The notes beneath the pieces were generated by a model. That model did not search any database and had not been told where the DNA came from. It saw only the letters and a program-made list of their open reading frames with translations. A DNA stretch of 64,000 bases from Neoceratodus forsteri. Taxonomy: Eukaryota > Chordata > Ceratodontiformes > Ceratodontidae. Location: assembly GCA_016271365.2 (NCBI GenBank), contig CM057451.1, forward strand, positions 373,013,501-373,077,500, read 5' to 3'. The position numbers were made by a program, and so were the translations under genes. Below, piece after piece: positions 21,078-32,585 of the stretch. The stretch's first letter is position 1; each line of letters opens with the position of its first letter.

Positions 21078-23160
21078 GAGCCCATCCTCACTCTTCCCCT
21101 TCCTGGATGAAGCACTTGACCACTTCACTAATTCATTTTTGTCCATGGCCAACGCTCATGATCCACGGAAAAAACTAAAAGTTCAGGGGAAGTTCCACAA
21201 ATGGCTCAACCCTGGCCTCAAATGGAGTATGTCACTCAGGGATAGGGCATGGGGACTATACAAATCCTCAGATCTTAATGCTGACTGGGAAAAATACAGG
21301 GCACTGAGAAACTACTGTAAAAAAGCCGCCAAACAAGTGAAGTCCTCATACTTGCGAGACCTCCAGACTAGTCACCTAAGGGATCCCAAGAAATTCTGGG
21401 GCCATATAAACCTGCTACTTAAGGGTGCCCCTAATGCCCAGGATGGAGCTCTACTGGTCGGGAATACCTTGACCAATGACTCCTCCTCAATAGCAGGGGC
21501 ATTCAATGCCGCTTTTTCTAACCTTGATGGCCTATCTCCCCCTGTCCTGCCTAGGGCCCCCCAGTATACCAGTCCCAACAGTGAACCTGCTCAGCCCCAG
21601 TTTCACCTGAAACTTGTTAAACCCTCAGAGGTTCTCCTACTCCTACTCAAAATTAAACCGGACTCCACTCCGGGACATGACCTGCTTGAACCAAAACTAC
21701 TGAGGGCCGCTGCCTCAGCCATCGCCCTCCCAGTCACCTGGCTCATTAACCAGTCCCTCCTTGAGGGAACAGTTCCCAGTAAGTGGAAAGTTGCGACCGT
21801 AGTCCCAATGCACAAAAAAGTGCCCCGTGATAATGTGGGGGATTTCAGGCCCATCTCCATTCTCTGTCCCCTAGGGAAGGTGCAGGACAGACTAGTCTAT
21901 AACTAACTGCTAGACTACCTTGAGACGCACTCTGTCCTAACTGACATCCAACATGGCTTTAGGAAAGGTCATGGCACAGATACAGCCCTTATCCGACTCA
22001 CTTCTGATGTCCTTGAGGCAATGGACAATGGCTCCCTGGCAGAAGCCCTGTTTATTGACCTGTCCAAAGCCTTTGATCGTGTCTCCCTTCAACTTCTTCT
22101 CTCAAACTTCACCTCCTTGGACTAGAAGGGCTCTCACTCTCCTGGTTTAAAAGCTACTTGCTCAATCGAAGCCAAAAAGTTGTCTGGAAAGGTGTCCAAT
22201 CTGGTATCTGACCAGTGGTATCCCAGGGCTCAATCTTGGACACCCTGCTGTTCCCCTCTTTGTCATTGACATTGAAAGGGGTTGTGGGCTGTGCAATCTA
22301 ATCCTCTATGCAGATGGCACCGTTGTTTACTGCAGTGACCCTCAACCTAGTGTTATCACTGCCAAACTGCAAGCTAGCCTCTCAGCACTTGAAGCCTGGT
22401 TCTCCACCAGCCTTCTACTCCTGAATGAGGAAAAGACTAAAGCGGTCCTGTTTGGAACCAGGCATCTGGGGGCCATCAGATCTGACCTGCTCAAATGCCA
22501 AACAGCCCAGGGTAAGAGAGTCAAGGTCCTTGGCAAGATCAATTACCCTGGAATCCTCCTTGACCAGGAGCTGTCCTACAAACCTCATATTGAAACTTTA
22601 ACTAAGACCATCCACCAGAGGATTGGACTCCTCTACCACCTGGGACACTCACTCTCTGATGAGGCTCAGCGAGCTATCGGCAATAGCACTGTTCTCCCCA
22701 TCCTCCTCTACGGGGCCCCCCTCCTCCAGTCCCTTAGGGAAAGGGAACTACGTACTCTCTCTGTGCTTTACCATCAAGTGGCATGCTTTGCAAACAATGA
22801 CCCCCCCAGGAGACGTCACTGTGAGGTCCTTGTCAACCTCCATTGGCCCACCTTAAAGCACAAACTGGCCTACTCCTCCACCTGCCTGACCTACAAATTC
22901 TCTACCGCAGGCCCCCTCCTCACTTGTGGAGCCTGCTCAACCCTAGGGTACATGGCCATGACACGAGGTCCTCAGCTGGCTGTCCCCTGGCCATCCCTCG
23001 GGTCCGCACCAATTCTGGCAGGCGTTCCTTTAAATACTCTGCCCCGCACCTATGGAACACCCTCCCAGCCTACCTGGTCAACAAGCCATCTCTCCAAAGC
23101 TTCAAGCTGGGCCTCAAAGTTTACCTCCTGGAACTCAGCCTCTGTGGCTGCAATCGTTAG
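21078..23160 (+). pseudogene. L2-A reverse transcriptase (frameshifted)
   Basis: 21139-21906 encodes the linker and RT fingers: KFHKWLNPGLKWSM, RDPKKFWGHINLLLKG, TPGHDLLEPKLL, ATVVPMHKKVPRDNVGDFRPISIL. A stop at 21904-21906 follows. Later frames give IQHGFRKGHGTDTALIRL, FIDLSKAFDRVS, and the catalytic loop at 22317-22328, which reads YADG instead of YADD, so polymerase activity would be lost. The C-terminal region (22843-23160) contains GRRSFKYSAPHLWNTLPAYL, the usual end of L2/CR1-group RT proteins. Several indels are present. Confidence 0.82.
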
Positions 23161-23456
23161 ACCCCGCATATCATCCCCTCCTACACAGATCTTACCCATG
23201 ACCATGGTACTCCATGTCCATTTTTACGATAGTATCTACCGTGTCTAATGCTACCCCATTGTATTGTACCAAAGGTGTAACTTATGCTGTCATTTGTAAT
23301 TACTGTCATTCCAATGTATGTAACGATTGCAACCACTGTATGTTGTCCAACGTGTGAAAGTATATTTTTATGTAACTAATCCCAGGTGCCCCTGAAAAAG
23401 GGACCTCTGGGCTTGGTGGGCTCACCCAGTTATCAAAATTTAAATAAATAAATAAA

Positions 23457-26400
23457 TTTATACAGGGTCTTGAACCACAAATGGGGATAGGTAGCTAGGC
23501 TTTTCTTAGCAAAATGTGACATGTTATCTAAAATAGCCAGATTTCTGACAGGAGCTAGCCAGTGAGTTAGTATTGACTCCTCTGTGGACCTCCATTTTTG
23601 AAGACTCAAATATTTAGCTTCTATGCTAACCATCAGGAGCCAGTTTAAATGTAATCTGAGTGGAGGGGAAGCCGGACCAGGGATACCCAGGATAAATACC
23701 TGAGGAAACAATGGCAGTTAACCACCTAAAATCTGGTTGCAATGTGCATTTATTTTTGTCCAGAATAACTGGAGTTTGTGACGTATCCATAAAATGTACA
23801 ATAGGTCAGCAGCTGGAGAATTGTACATTTATCATAACTGAGCACCCCAAGGAATTTCAATTTGACAGGAGGGTGATACCAGAAGTGCATGATTTTATTT
23901 TGAATAAGAAGACTTCTGGTATCTGGACAGGTAAAGTGGGTTAATTGCCACAGCTGGGCTCAGCGGTCTTCAAAAACGATGATCCGCAATGTTTGTTTCA
24001 ATTTATGTCTGCCACCATTGGAGGTATCTGACATTTTTTGCAGAATATTCTTATATATCAAACTGGCCTTACCGTTAGGACTATTTATCCAAATTTCTAA
24101 ACATGGGGAGGTGTTAATGGAATTTGGGGAGGGGTAATGATTTTTGGCATGCAGAAATAGCACGTTTAAGTTAGAGGTACTTTCAGATGTCCTCTTCTGA
24201 GAGATCAAAATGCACCATAAAATTTTGAAATTAGTCTAAATATGTTGTGGATGGTTGCCACAGATCCGGCAAAACTCAAATCCTTTTGGTATGCCAATGA
24301 CCCCATAGCACTGGATGTCTACTCACGTTAATAAGGGGATTTGCCAGAGAGGAAGTAAGGAGTGAGAAACAAGGGGCTCCTTCAACCAATTTTTTAGTTT
24401 TTTCTATGCCTTTAAAGTAGAACTGACAGTAGGATCAGTGGATAAAGTACCACAAAATGTTCCAAAAAGATGGGCCAATGACATCATATTTGGAGAGGCT
24501 TGGCATTCAGTCTTCACCCACAGAGGGAGGGAGGTGGAATGCAGAGGAGGGGAACATACACAAGACCTGGAAACTATGAAAGGCCACATAATAAGCATAG
24601 AAACAAGACAGACCCCAATTTACCTCTCTTGTAATGGCTCTTAATTTCATTCTGCTAAAGCGAAAGAGTTTACCTTCCCACAGAAAGTTCCCGATTATTT
24701 TGTCTGTCTTAGAAAACCAGTCGACTGGTATGTCCACAGTTAAGTGGGCCAGGTAATGAGTTAGTCTGGGGGGCCAGTGCCATTTTAATTGCCACAGTCT
24801 TCCCTGCTAATGAAAAATGCAAAGCTTCCATCAGTCACACTCTGCTGTAAGTTTTTCCAAGAGGGATATTAGATTATCTTGTACCATGCTAGCCAAATCC
24901 ACACTGACCCAGATTTCCAAATATTTAATACCTTTAGGGGACCATTTTAAACCAAAAGCAGTGATACCTTGTTGTTTATAATGTTTATTAAGTGGTAAAA
25001 CCTCAGTTTTGATAGGATCAGTTTTAAGACCTGACAATTCTCAAAAGGAGGTTAATAACAGAAGGATAGGAATGCTAAAAGGTGCATTGTGAAAAAGAGC
25101 CAAGCAATCGTCTGCATACAATATTGTGTGAACATCTAATGATCCTACCTGTATACCCGTTAACTGAGGATGATGCCAGATTGCTAAAGCAAGAGGTTCT
25201 GTTGCCAGTACAAAACATAAGGGGGATGGGGCAGCCTTGATGAGTCCCCTTGCAAGGCCAAAAGAACTAGAGAAAATAAGTTAGTCAAGATTCTAGCTGT
25301 AGGCTGTGTACATAACGTTCATACCCACACATCAAAGTAAGGGCCAAATCTCATCCTATGTAACAAAACGTATGTACCCCCACTCCCCGAGTCAAAAGCT
25401 TTTTTTGAAATCAATAGTGATTGCTGCAGCTGGAGTGGGGGTAGAAGATGCTTGTGAAATCCGGGAAAGGAGCCCTATGGTGGTCAGCGCTAAGACAGTT
25501 GTGCACAAAACCTACTTGAGAGGGGTGAATGAGGTGAGGAAGGATCAGTTCAAGTCTAGATGCCAACACTTTAGCAAGAATCTTTGCATCTGTGATAATA
25601 TGTGAGACTGGGCAATAACTACCTGGAGCTATAATATCCTTACTCTCCTTTGGCAAGACTGTGATCACTGCTTCATGCATAGGCAGGGGAAGACATGCAG
25701 AGGTATGAGATTCAAGATAATCAGAATGAAGAGTAGGCAAAACTATTTCAGGGATTAACTGATAAAAATCAATTGATAAACCATCACTTCCTGGTGCTTT
25801 CTGAAGAGATAGTGAGGAGATGGAGGACCGGATATCTCGGTGAATAAGTGAAGCCTCCAGTTGTGCTTTCTGCTCCTGCACTAATGTAGAAAGGAAAACA
25901 TTTGCTAGGAAAGCCTTGAGTCTGTCATGGTCCAGTGATCCCTGGGAAGAATAGGGTTCCTCATAAAATGTTCTCATAATTCAATTTATCTGCTCAGGCT
26001 GAGTCTGGAGTAAGCTGGAGCCATCTCGTAGACCATGAATGAACCTGTCTGCTTGCTGCTTATGCAGTCTATAAGAGAGCAGCTTTCCAGCTTTCTCTCC
26101 GCTATCCCAAAATTTGTGTTTGAGGCATGAGACAGCAAATTCTGCCTTATTTGTGGCCATAAAGTTAAGTTGCATCCTAAGAGAATTAATTTTTCTCATT
26201 AAGGAGGTTTGCAAAGGCCCGAGAGCTGAGTTATTTAATATTTTTTCTTTCCCTGCCAACTGTGCTTTGAGTGACTTTTGAGCGGTCTCACTGGCTCTAT
26301 GGCAAAAGGCAGCATATGCCATGATATGGCCCCTAGTAAAAGCCTTAAAGGATTTCCACAAATTAGCCTTTGTAGTATCTTGCATATCATTCATATAAAA

Positions 26401-27290
26401 AAAATCAGAGGCTTCTTGTCAGAACCAGACAGCAAAGTCCTGCTCCCATAAAAGAAGGGTGTCTAATTGCCATGTAGTAAATGTAGGGGTGTTAGGACCC
26501 CAACTTAACACAGGCACTATCAAGGTATGATCAGACAGATATTGTGGATCTATATAAGAGTCTATCGCTATCTGGAGTTGCTCAAGGAGAAGTCAACCAA
26601 AATTCAATATGACTGGATGCCAAATGTGTCGCTGACAACTAAGAATAATCCAGGTCATAAAGATGCTGTAGGTGCCAGATGTCCTGAAGAGAAAATTCTG
26701 ACATCATGTCCCAAAGGGCAGCTGGGGACCTGATATGTGGCTTTTGGCATCCTGTGTTCCTATCCATGTAGGCGTCCAAAGTCAAATTAAAATATCTACC
26801 CATAAGAATCAGTATGTCAGGGAATCTATGTGCCATGAGAGAATGATGAAGGTACTGATTCAAGCCATACACATTAACAATGAACAAATGACCTTTACAG
26901 GTATTGAATTTCACAAAGGCCCATCTGCCAGCTGCTTCAGAAACTGAGGCTACAGACCATTGCAGTGATTCATATATTAGTACTGATACTTCAACTTTTG
27001 AGGAGGTAGCACTACTGTGTACCTCTATTCACACCCATTCCCTACATAACTTTAACACTTCAGCATCTTGTAACTTAGTTTCTTGTAACAATGCTATTTT
27101 AGCCTTTAGGGATTTAAGACAAGACAAAATATGTTTCGTTTTTATGGGGGAGTTCATCCCCTCTAACCTTTCAGGAAATGCAGGAAAGAGAGTCCATAAT
27201 GCTATTAATGTAACAAGGACACGGTCCACTATTAAAATGACTTCTTTGCAATATCAGAACTCCTGCATTAACTTTGACTAGTGTATTACC
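23457..27290 (-). pseudogene. L1-A ORF2 (endonuclease-RT), degraded
   Basis: This is an L1-clade ORF2 on the minus strand, read from about 27229 to 23457 and continuing at 18485. Endonuclease start: GMNSPIKTKHILSCL and ALLQETKL (catalytic Glu) at 27160-27050. Middle: FIVNVYGLNQ and DYS-type fragments (26914-26639). Next is the linker (26394-25981). RT (25977-25411): KAPGSDGLSIDFYQ, AVITVLPKESKD, LANRL-type KVLASRLELILPHLIHPSQVGFV. The YADD motif is intact at 25107-25118. C-terminal fragments lie at 25037-23960 and 23711-23457. Stops separate all blocks. The 5' limit is uncertain; nothing recognisable as ORF1 is seen upstream. Confidence 0.78.
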
Positions 27291-27981
27291 TTATCTGACT
27301 CAAACTATCCCCTAAAATCAAGAAATCAAACCCACAGAAGAAAGAAATAGTAAATTCAAATGCACTAATTAGCTGTAATGTAAATAAACTGCTATTATGA
27401 AGGATATCAGTAACAAATTTAATGACGAACCAAGTCTTATGGGTGGATATCACAGGTGCTAATGATGAACCTGGTCTTATGGGCAGATATCAGAGGTGCA
27501 CCAATGCCCAGACCTAGTTCAAGGGGGTATTTAGAAGCCCTAAAGTATAATACTAATATATCTAAAAAATGGCTAACTCTATAATCTAAGTTGCCTCTCA
27601 TACTGGAACACATGCCACAAAAAGAAATGAAATGAAACCGTGAACTGCCATGATCAAAACCATTGACTGAGGATGTCTGAGAATGTTTTAGCCAAGAGAA
27701 GGTAACACCAGATGCTATATGGAGGTATTGTGCTTGAACATGGATAATAAATTTAACAAAATTAGGGAAAGAGAAGGAAATAGGGAAAGTAAAGGCCCTT
27801 AAGTGCTAGTCTGATATACCCACGAAATTATGCAATATAAAAAGTAATATTGAAGTTAGTGGGTATGCATATGGTAATACCCAACTATTGATGAAAAAAA
27901 AAAGGGTCTCCTAGGTATGAAGTCCTAATGGGGAAATTAATATTTCCATAGTATAAGGTTCCAGAACAGGAGCCACTGCTT

Positions 27982-28030
<49 letters not shown>

Positions 28031-28107
28031 CATAGGTTTTATGTACAATAAATAACTGTAAGAAACAGTTCACTGATATTTTAGCATTAAGATACAGAAC
28101 ATTCTTG
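27291..28107. other. Unassigned AT-rich region with short repeats
   Basis: No coding similarity is found. It contains a two-copy tandem repeat of about 43 bp at 27422-27505 (each copy carries 'gtcttatgggYRgatatca' with small changes) and an (AT)n tract at 27985-28025. It could be the 5' part of L1-A, but there is no positive evidence. Confidence 0.4.
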
Positions 28108-29601
28108 TGTAACCCCCTTGTTACCCGGGGTTACTAGAATCCCAGTAAGACCTAGTGGTAGGCAGGAAAGGCAGCTTGTGAAACTCCAGTTAAATGGGTT
28201 TCACACTGTCTCACTCTGTTCTCAGTCTCAGCTGAGACTGAGGGATGACATCACCAATAGAACTATCACAGCTGCATGAGCCACAGTGGAATCTGCAGCA
28301 AGTGAGTTGGAATAGAACGTTGGGAGGTTTGAACAGAGTCAGTCAGTTCAGTGGAGCTGGTGTTGGTAGCTTGCTGAGTAAGCAGCACAGCAGCTCAGTG
28401 TAGGCTCTAGGAGCCTCAGCCCTGACAGAGGGCTACTTTTAAAGTAAAAAGGGTGTGTGTCTCCACCAAAAGAGAGACACAGAAGATAATTGAAGTGGTG
28501 GAGACTGCTGTTTTCCGGTATCAGTGCCCCCTCCCCCCAGGGATGGAGGCAGGAAAGGGTTCCCTGCAGATTCCTGGGACAACCCCCTAGTTCTGCTCAT
28601 AAAGGAGAAGCTGCCTATGTGTTTCAGAGTTTATTTGGGAGAACAAGAAGATTTGTGAGTCGCCTGTGGGGCACCTGCAACCGGAGGGTGAGTGTCTGCT
28701 CTTCCTGAAAGGGCCTATGTTTTTCTCACCCTGGGACTTGTGTGACAATGTGGGGATTGAACTACTAAAATAGTAGGAGGCCTAGAGTAATAGGCTGAGC
28801 AACAAAGTAAAAGTAGGTTCAAGTCCAGAGCTTATTGGGATGAAAATGATATGTAGAGGAGATGTGACATACGTCTACCCAGGAATTGACATTTGCAAGT
28901 TTTCAGTAAAGGAATTGTTTAGTTTCCAGAGAAATGGCTGGGTATGGGCTGTGGGAGCTGGAGGTGGGAGACCCCCCATCTTTAGTGACCAGGTCCAGCT
29001 CTACGGATTTGCTCTGTGGATTTCTACTTTACCTCAGGCACTTGGCCAGTGATGAGGGAAGTACCCAGACGTGGGACTGTAAGGAAAATTCTCTCTAGGA
29101 GTCGAAGGCTCTAGTGTGGTTTGGGGAGCCACAACAGGATAATTGGTTCATTCCCAAAATGGACCGCAGATCAAGTGGCCCAGTGGGGAAAACCCAAGTA
29201 GTGTACAAGTCGGGCTGTGTACCCAAAGCTGCTTGCAAGTCCAGGCTATGTGCCTGGTGGGTTTAGAGCCTGAGAGCTGGAAATAGTGATAAAGTGTTCT
29301 GTAGTCTCTAATCTGCATGACCAGGAATGTAGCCCCTTGGGGGTCCATCTATGTTTTGTTTGTTCAGCTTGGATGTGAATAAAAGCCACACTGAAGAATC
29401 CCATTCCTGGTTCTGGATATTACAGTTATTGCTTCCCGTGTTCAGATTTACTTGGGTGTCCCTGTTCAGAGTAGCCAAACCTAGGTCCCCTGTGCCGAGT
29501 AACCTCATCCTCCCCGAACCCAGTCCCCACCAGGTACTGCTGTCAGCTTCAACAGCATGCCACCTGTCATTTTGCTAAAAAGGCAGGGGTGAGGGGTTAC
29601 A
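28108..29601 (+). repeat. Solo LTR, 1.49 kb, with 4-bp target duplication
   Basis: It begins TGTAACCCCC and ends GGGGTTACA, an inverted-repeat pair typical of LTR ends, and is flanked by cttg on both sides (28104-28107 and 29602-29605). An AATAAA polyadenylation signal lies at 29378-29383, about 220 bp from the 3' end, setting the plus orientation. No internal region follows, so it is a solo LTR left by LTR-LTR recombination. Its length and 4-bp duplication fit gypsy or a retrovirus-like element; the family is not recognised and it differs from the gypsy-A LTR. Confidence 0.75.
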
Positions 29602-29747
29602 CTTGAAACCCACAGATATGAAAAAATTCAACCAACCATGTTAATATTATAACATTCTATGTTAACTATTAGAAAATCTTAGCCATTGTGGAGCTTATAC
29701 AAATAGCATCCACACCATGCACCAACATGTAAAATGAGAGCAAGCTA

Positions 29748-30130
29748 TTTGACAGGGTTGCATAAGACCCTGTCCCATTTGTTATAAAGAGAGTTAAAAG
29801 CAAGGATCTATTTTTCTGTCCTCTCCTATTTTGTCAGTTGTCTTTCACTTGCCTGTCTGATTATGCAGTCAAATCTTCCTTGTGGAACCTTGGAACTGAC
29901 CACTCTGATGGTCCCACAACCAACCAACCAACCTTCCTTCCTTCCTCCCCCTCCCTCCTGTTAAAAATATATGTAGGCATGTATGTGAAACTGAAATCTC
30001 TTGGTTTGCAAATGTATACAATTATATATAGAATAAAATATGGGGTAGTGTGTGTAATGAAAAGTTTACACTCACCCGAGGTGTTAGATGCTACATAAAC
30101 GCTCAAGGGGTTTGTGAAAGCATTTAACAC
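29748..30130 (+). repeat. Decayed gypsy-A-family LTR fragment, plus orientation
   Basis: From 'gacagggttgcataagaccctgtcc' on, this segment aligns with the reverse complement of the LTRs at 39128-40045 and 1208-1930. Shared blocks are the 'cctgtcccatttgttat' start, 'gtctgattatgcagtcaaat', 'atgtatgtgaaactgaaatc' (diverged) and 'gctcaaggggtt'. The rest of the LTR is missing. Confidence 0.62.
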
Positions 30131-30135
30131 TGAGA

Positions 30136-30160
30136 GTGTGTCTAAACTTCAAGTTTAAAC
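30136..30160. repeat. 25-bp near-perfect palindrome
   Basis: GTGT-c-TAAACTT-c-AAGTTTA-a-ACAC, directly after the LTR fragment. Function unknown. Confidence 0.6.
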
Positions 30161-30181
30161 ACACCACATCATATTTTATTT

Positions 30182-30225
30182 TATATAATTGCTGTGTCCT
30201 GTTTTTTTGCCTCAGCAATTATATA
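30182..30225. repeat. 13-bp perfect inverted repeat (hairpin)
   Basis: TATATAATTGCTG at 30182-30194 pairs perfectly with CAGCAATTATATA at 30213-30225 across an 18-nt loop. It lies about 0.4 kb downstream of the Crypton-type gene's 3' end. Confidence 0.7.
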
Positions 30226-30632
30226 CAATATCTGTTACCACTCTCTGAATGAAGAAGAAATTACCTCACAGGAGCAATTATACCTTGTGTTGTGTGGAGA
30301 ATTTTTTATTCAGGAGGAACTGGAAATAGTCGAAGCAAGCAGAATAGAAAAATAAGTACATTTCTAACTTTAACTTTTTTCAAAACAGAGTTTACAGTGG
30401 CAAAAAAAGAAGTCTGTTGCTATGCAGTCCTTTGTTAGTTACTAGGAGATGTTGGTTGCTGTGAAAACCTGAAGCATGTGACCTATGGGGGGGAGGAAAA
30501 AAACAGAGATCAGGAGCAGTTAGGGAGAGTGTGAAAACTGTAATAGTGCTGCTGTCTTAATACCTATTTTGTTCATAAAACAGGAATGTAAAAGTTCAGT
30601 GAGGATTTTATATTATAGGAATGAAATGTACC
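30226..30632. other. Unassigned spacer
   Basis: No coding similarity or repeat family recognised. It lies between the hairpin and the end of the recombinase gene and may be the 3' UTR of the Crypton element. Confidence 0.35.
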
Positions 30633-31921
30633 TTACTCAGAGCTGTCTGAGTCATATAGCACTTGGATCAGTCTTCTTTTTTCAGGTGGTGGAGAGTTGA
30701 AAATATTCACTTTTATGGCTTGATGGAATATGCAGCCGAATCCAAAGATAGATTGCAGTGTGTTGCTGGACCCTGGTTCAGTCATTTGGTTGCTGCTTGT
30801 CGTGGGTTGCTTGGCAAAATCTATGGCTCTTGAGGTGCTGGGCATGTCCAGGGGAGCAGAGTAAGTGAGGATTTTGCTAATTTGCTGCTGTTTTCTTTCA
30901 GAGAGCACCAAGTAGTTATTGATAGATTGGATATTCTAGTGACCGGAGATTTGCAGCACGTTGGTGTGGGGGACATTAGAATCTATCAACCGCTGGATGC
31001 TTGTTTTACGAGTCGAGTGACTTATAATTCTTTTAGATTCAGGTAGTCCATATTCGAGTTTCATTTGGAACATCATCTTTCTGAGTTTGTTTATTCCTAT
31101 ATTCATATTATGATACCAATTGGAGTTCCCTTTCCAGTTTGTATTTGGGGCAATATGTAGCATCTAGACGCAGCATCTCTGGTCGTCTTTGGGATTTATA
31201 GATTTCATAGGCTTTTATTTCGTCTCTTGCTGGGTTCTGTTTGCATAAATCCTGGGGTTTATGGGTCTTGCATCCTGGGTGTTTTCCCCTGTTCGAGCTC
31301 TAGTTTATCTTTCTGAATATTCCCAAAAAACATTTCTGTTGCTGTCTACGTTTTGCCTTACGTATCCCACTGCAGGACATAGTGTTCTTTAGTTCTAAGT
31401 GCGAATTGAACTTCAAAGTTAAAAAACAGAAAATAAAAAAAAACACTGGGAGTTGACATGTTAAGGGTGCCCGATTGATAGAGGAGTTCCACATCTTCCT
31501 CTGATAGGGGCTGTGTCTTGTGTGGTCTGTTACCTTTCCCTGCCTTTTTAAGTTGTTTTTGTTTGGCCGCCAGGTTTTTTTTTTTTATCTCAATGAATAC
31601 TGTTTTAGTTCCTTTGAAGATTGAAAAAGGGTATTTTCTTGCTGCTAAGTACCTCTCTATGCTGGTGACTATGCCCCGGACAATGCCAGGCTCGTACTCA
31701 CTGCCATCTTGCCTTTGGAGCAAAAAGATAAAGTCTGCAATTTTTGTGTCAAGGTCCTGTAAGTCTAGCTGCTCAAACTGAGTGTTAACGCCTGCCTCAA
31801 ATAAAAATGTTTTGAATAGTGTGAGGTCACTCTCTGTTTTGCAGGCGGTTTTGCAGTTCTCCGGCACCTCTATGAAAACTTATCTTTCTGTGCTGCTGTC
31901 TATGTTAAATCGGGTTGGCAT
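30633..31921 (-). pseudogene. Crypton-type tyrosine recombinase (KIAA1958/DUF3504-like)
   Basis: Minus-strand gene from a probable ATG at 31919-31921 (MPTRFNIDSS) to 30633. The N-terminal part shows the family patterns VPENCKTACK, DLDTKIADFIFLL, GIVTSIERYL and NLAAKQKQLKKAGKGNRP followed by EEDVELLYQSG. The catalytic half shows YEIYKSQRRPEML (about 31200), APNTNWKGNSNWYHNMN, then HSTRKTSIQRL with the catalytic Arg (31008-31010), ISGH (30939-30944), and NIQSINNYLVLSERKQQQ with the catalytic Tyr at 30912-30914. Lesions: a stop near 31878, frame breaks between about 31360 and 31160, and a TAG at 30936-30938 between GH and Tyr. This is a transposon recombinase, related to the Crypton-derived domains in vertebrate KIAA1958 and ZMYM proteins. 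Confidence 0.83.
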
Positions 31922-32453
31922 TTTGTTTGCCTTTTTTTTTTCTTTGTTAAGGTGGTAACTTGACAGTTTCTGTGAGAAAGCTTTGACCATGCTCTTCTAT
32001 GTTTCAGGTGAGTGTTTCTGTGGCAGTTTAGTGTGGCTGGCTGAGAGACTTTTGAAGGTCACGAGGCAGTGTGTCGCTCATGTGTTTTCCTACAGGAAGT
32101 GGCGCATGTTTGCCGTTATAAACACTCCTTTATAACGGCAAATTCTAAATGCCTTTTCCTATGGGAAAAATGTGATCCAGTTATTATACTGTTGAAATGA
32201 ATGCAGAAAGCTATTTGGGGTTAGCAAACCAAAAAAGCTGCCAGAGAGACAGAGCCAGTGCATAGACCCCAAATGGGATTGCAGAATTCCAATAGTCACC
32301 AATCTCCACTCCTCCACAACTGGTAGAATCTAGCAACTGGATGCATAGCTTTGGTATATGTTAACTAAATCATTTTGTAACCAGACTGAAAGAGCAGAAT
32401 ATGGAAGGATTCATCAATAAATATTTTTATTCCATAGAAAACAGCCAAAAGGC
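31922..32453. other. Unassigned region with a perfect inverted repeat
   Basis: Upstream of the recombinase gene. TTTGCCGTTATAA (32109-32121) and TTATAACGGCAAA (32130-32142) form a perfect 13-bp inverted repeat with an 8-nt loop. No coding similarity. It ends at the L1-B target site (aaacagccaaaaggc, 32439-32453). Confidence 0.5.
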
Positions 32454-32463
32454 GGACTTCCAG

Positions 32464-32471
32464 TGACGTCA
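32464..32471 (+). promoter_or_regulatory. CRE/ATF palindrome in L1-B 5' UTR
   Basis: A perfect TGACGTCA lies 10 bp from the 5' end of the element. CREB/ATF factors bind this octamer. As full-length LINEs need an internal promoter at their extreme 5' end, it is a plausible promoter element. The match is seen; the function is inferred. Confidence 0.55.
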
Positions 32472-32585
32472 CCAACCACATGGCTGCATAGCCGTGGCGC
32501 TCAGGGAACAGCCGCTCCAGAAAATATATTAAAAAACAGAAAAAGTGGCTGTCCATCAACTTTAACAATCAGATTCAACGCCTGA

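Larger units (their letters stand above)
18486..23456 (+). mobile_element. L2-A, full-length L2-like LINE inside L1-A
   Basis: This is a 5-kb plus-strand L2/CR1-group element flanked by the short direct repeat tttatac (18479-18485 and 23457-23463). It has a tandemly repeated 5' region (18486 to about 19545), an ORF with a 2A-like motif and endonuclease (19950-21077), RT (21078-23160), and a 3' UTR ending in (AAAT)n at 23440-23456. The 3' UTR holds a CCCCTGAAAAAGGG hairpin shared with other copies here. Frameshifts and a mutated YADD show it is inactive. Confidence 0.82.

Noticed and set aside
27985..28025. (AT)n tract as a regulatory or origin element
   Set aside because: Plain dinucleotide microsatellite; nothing else supports function.
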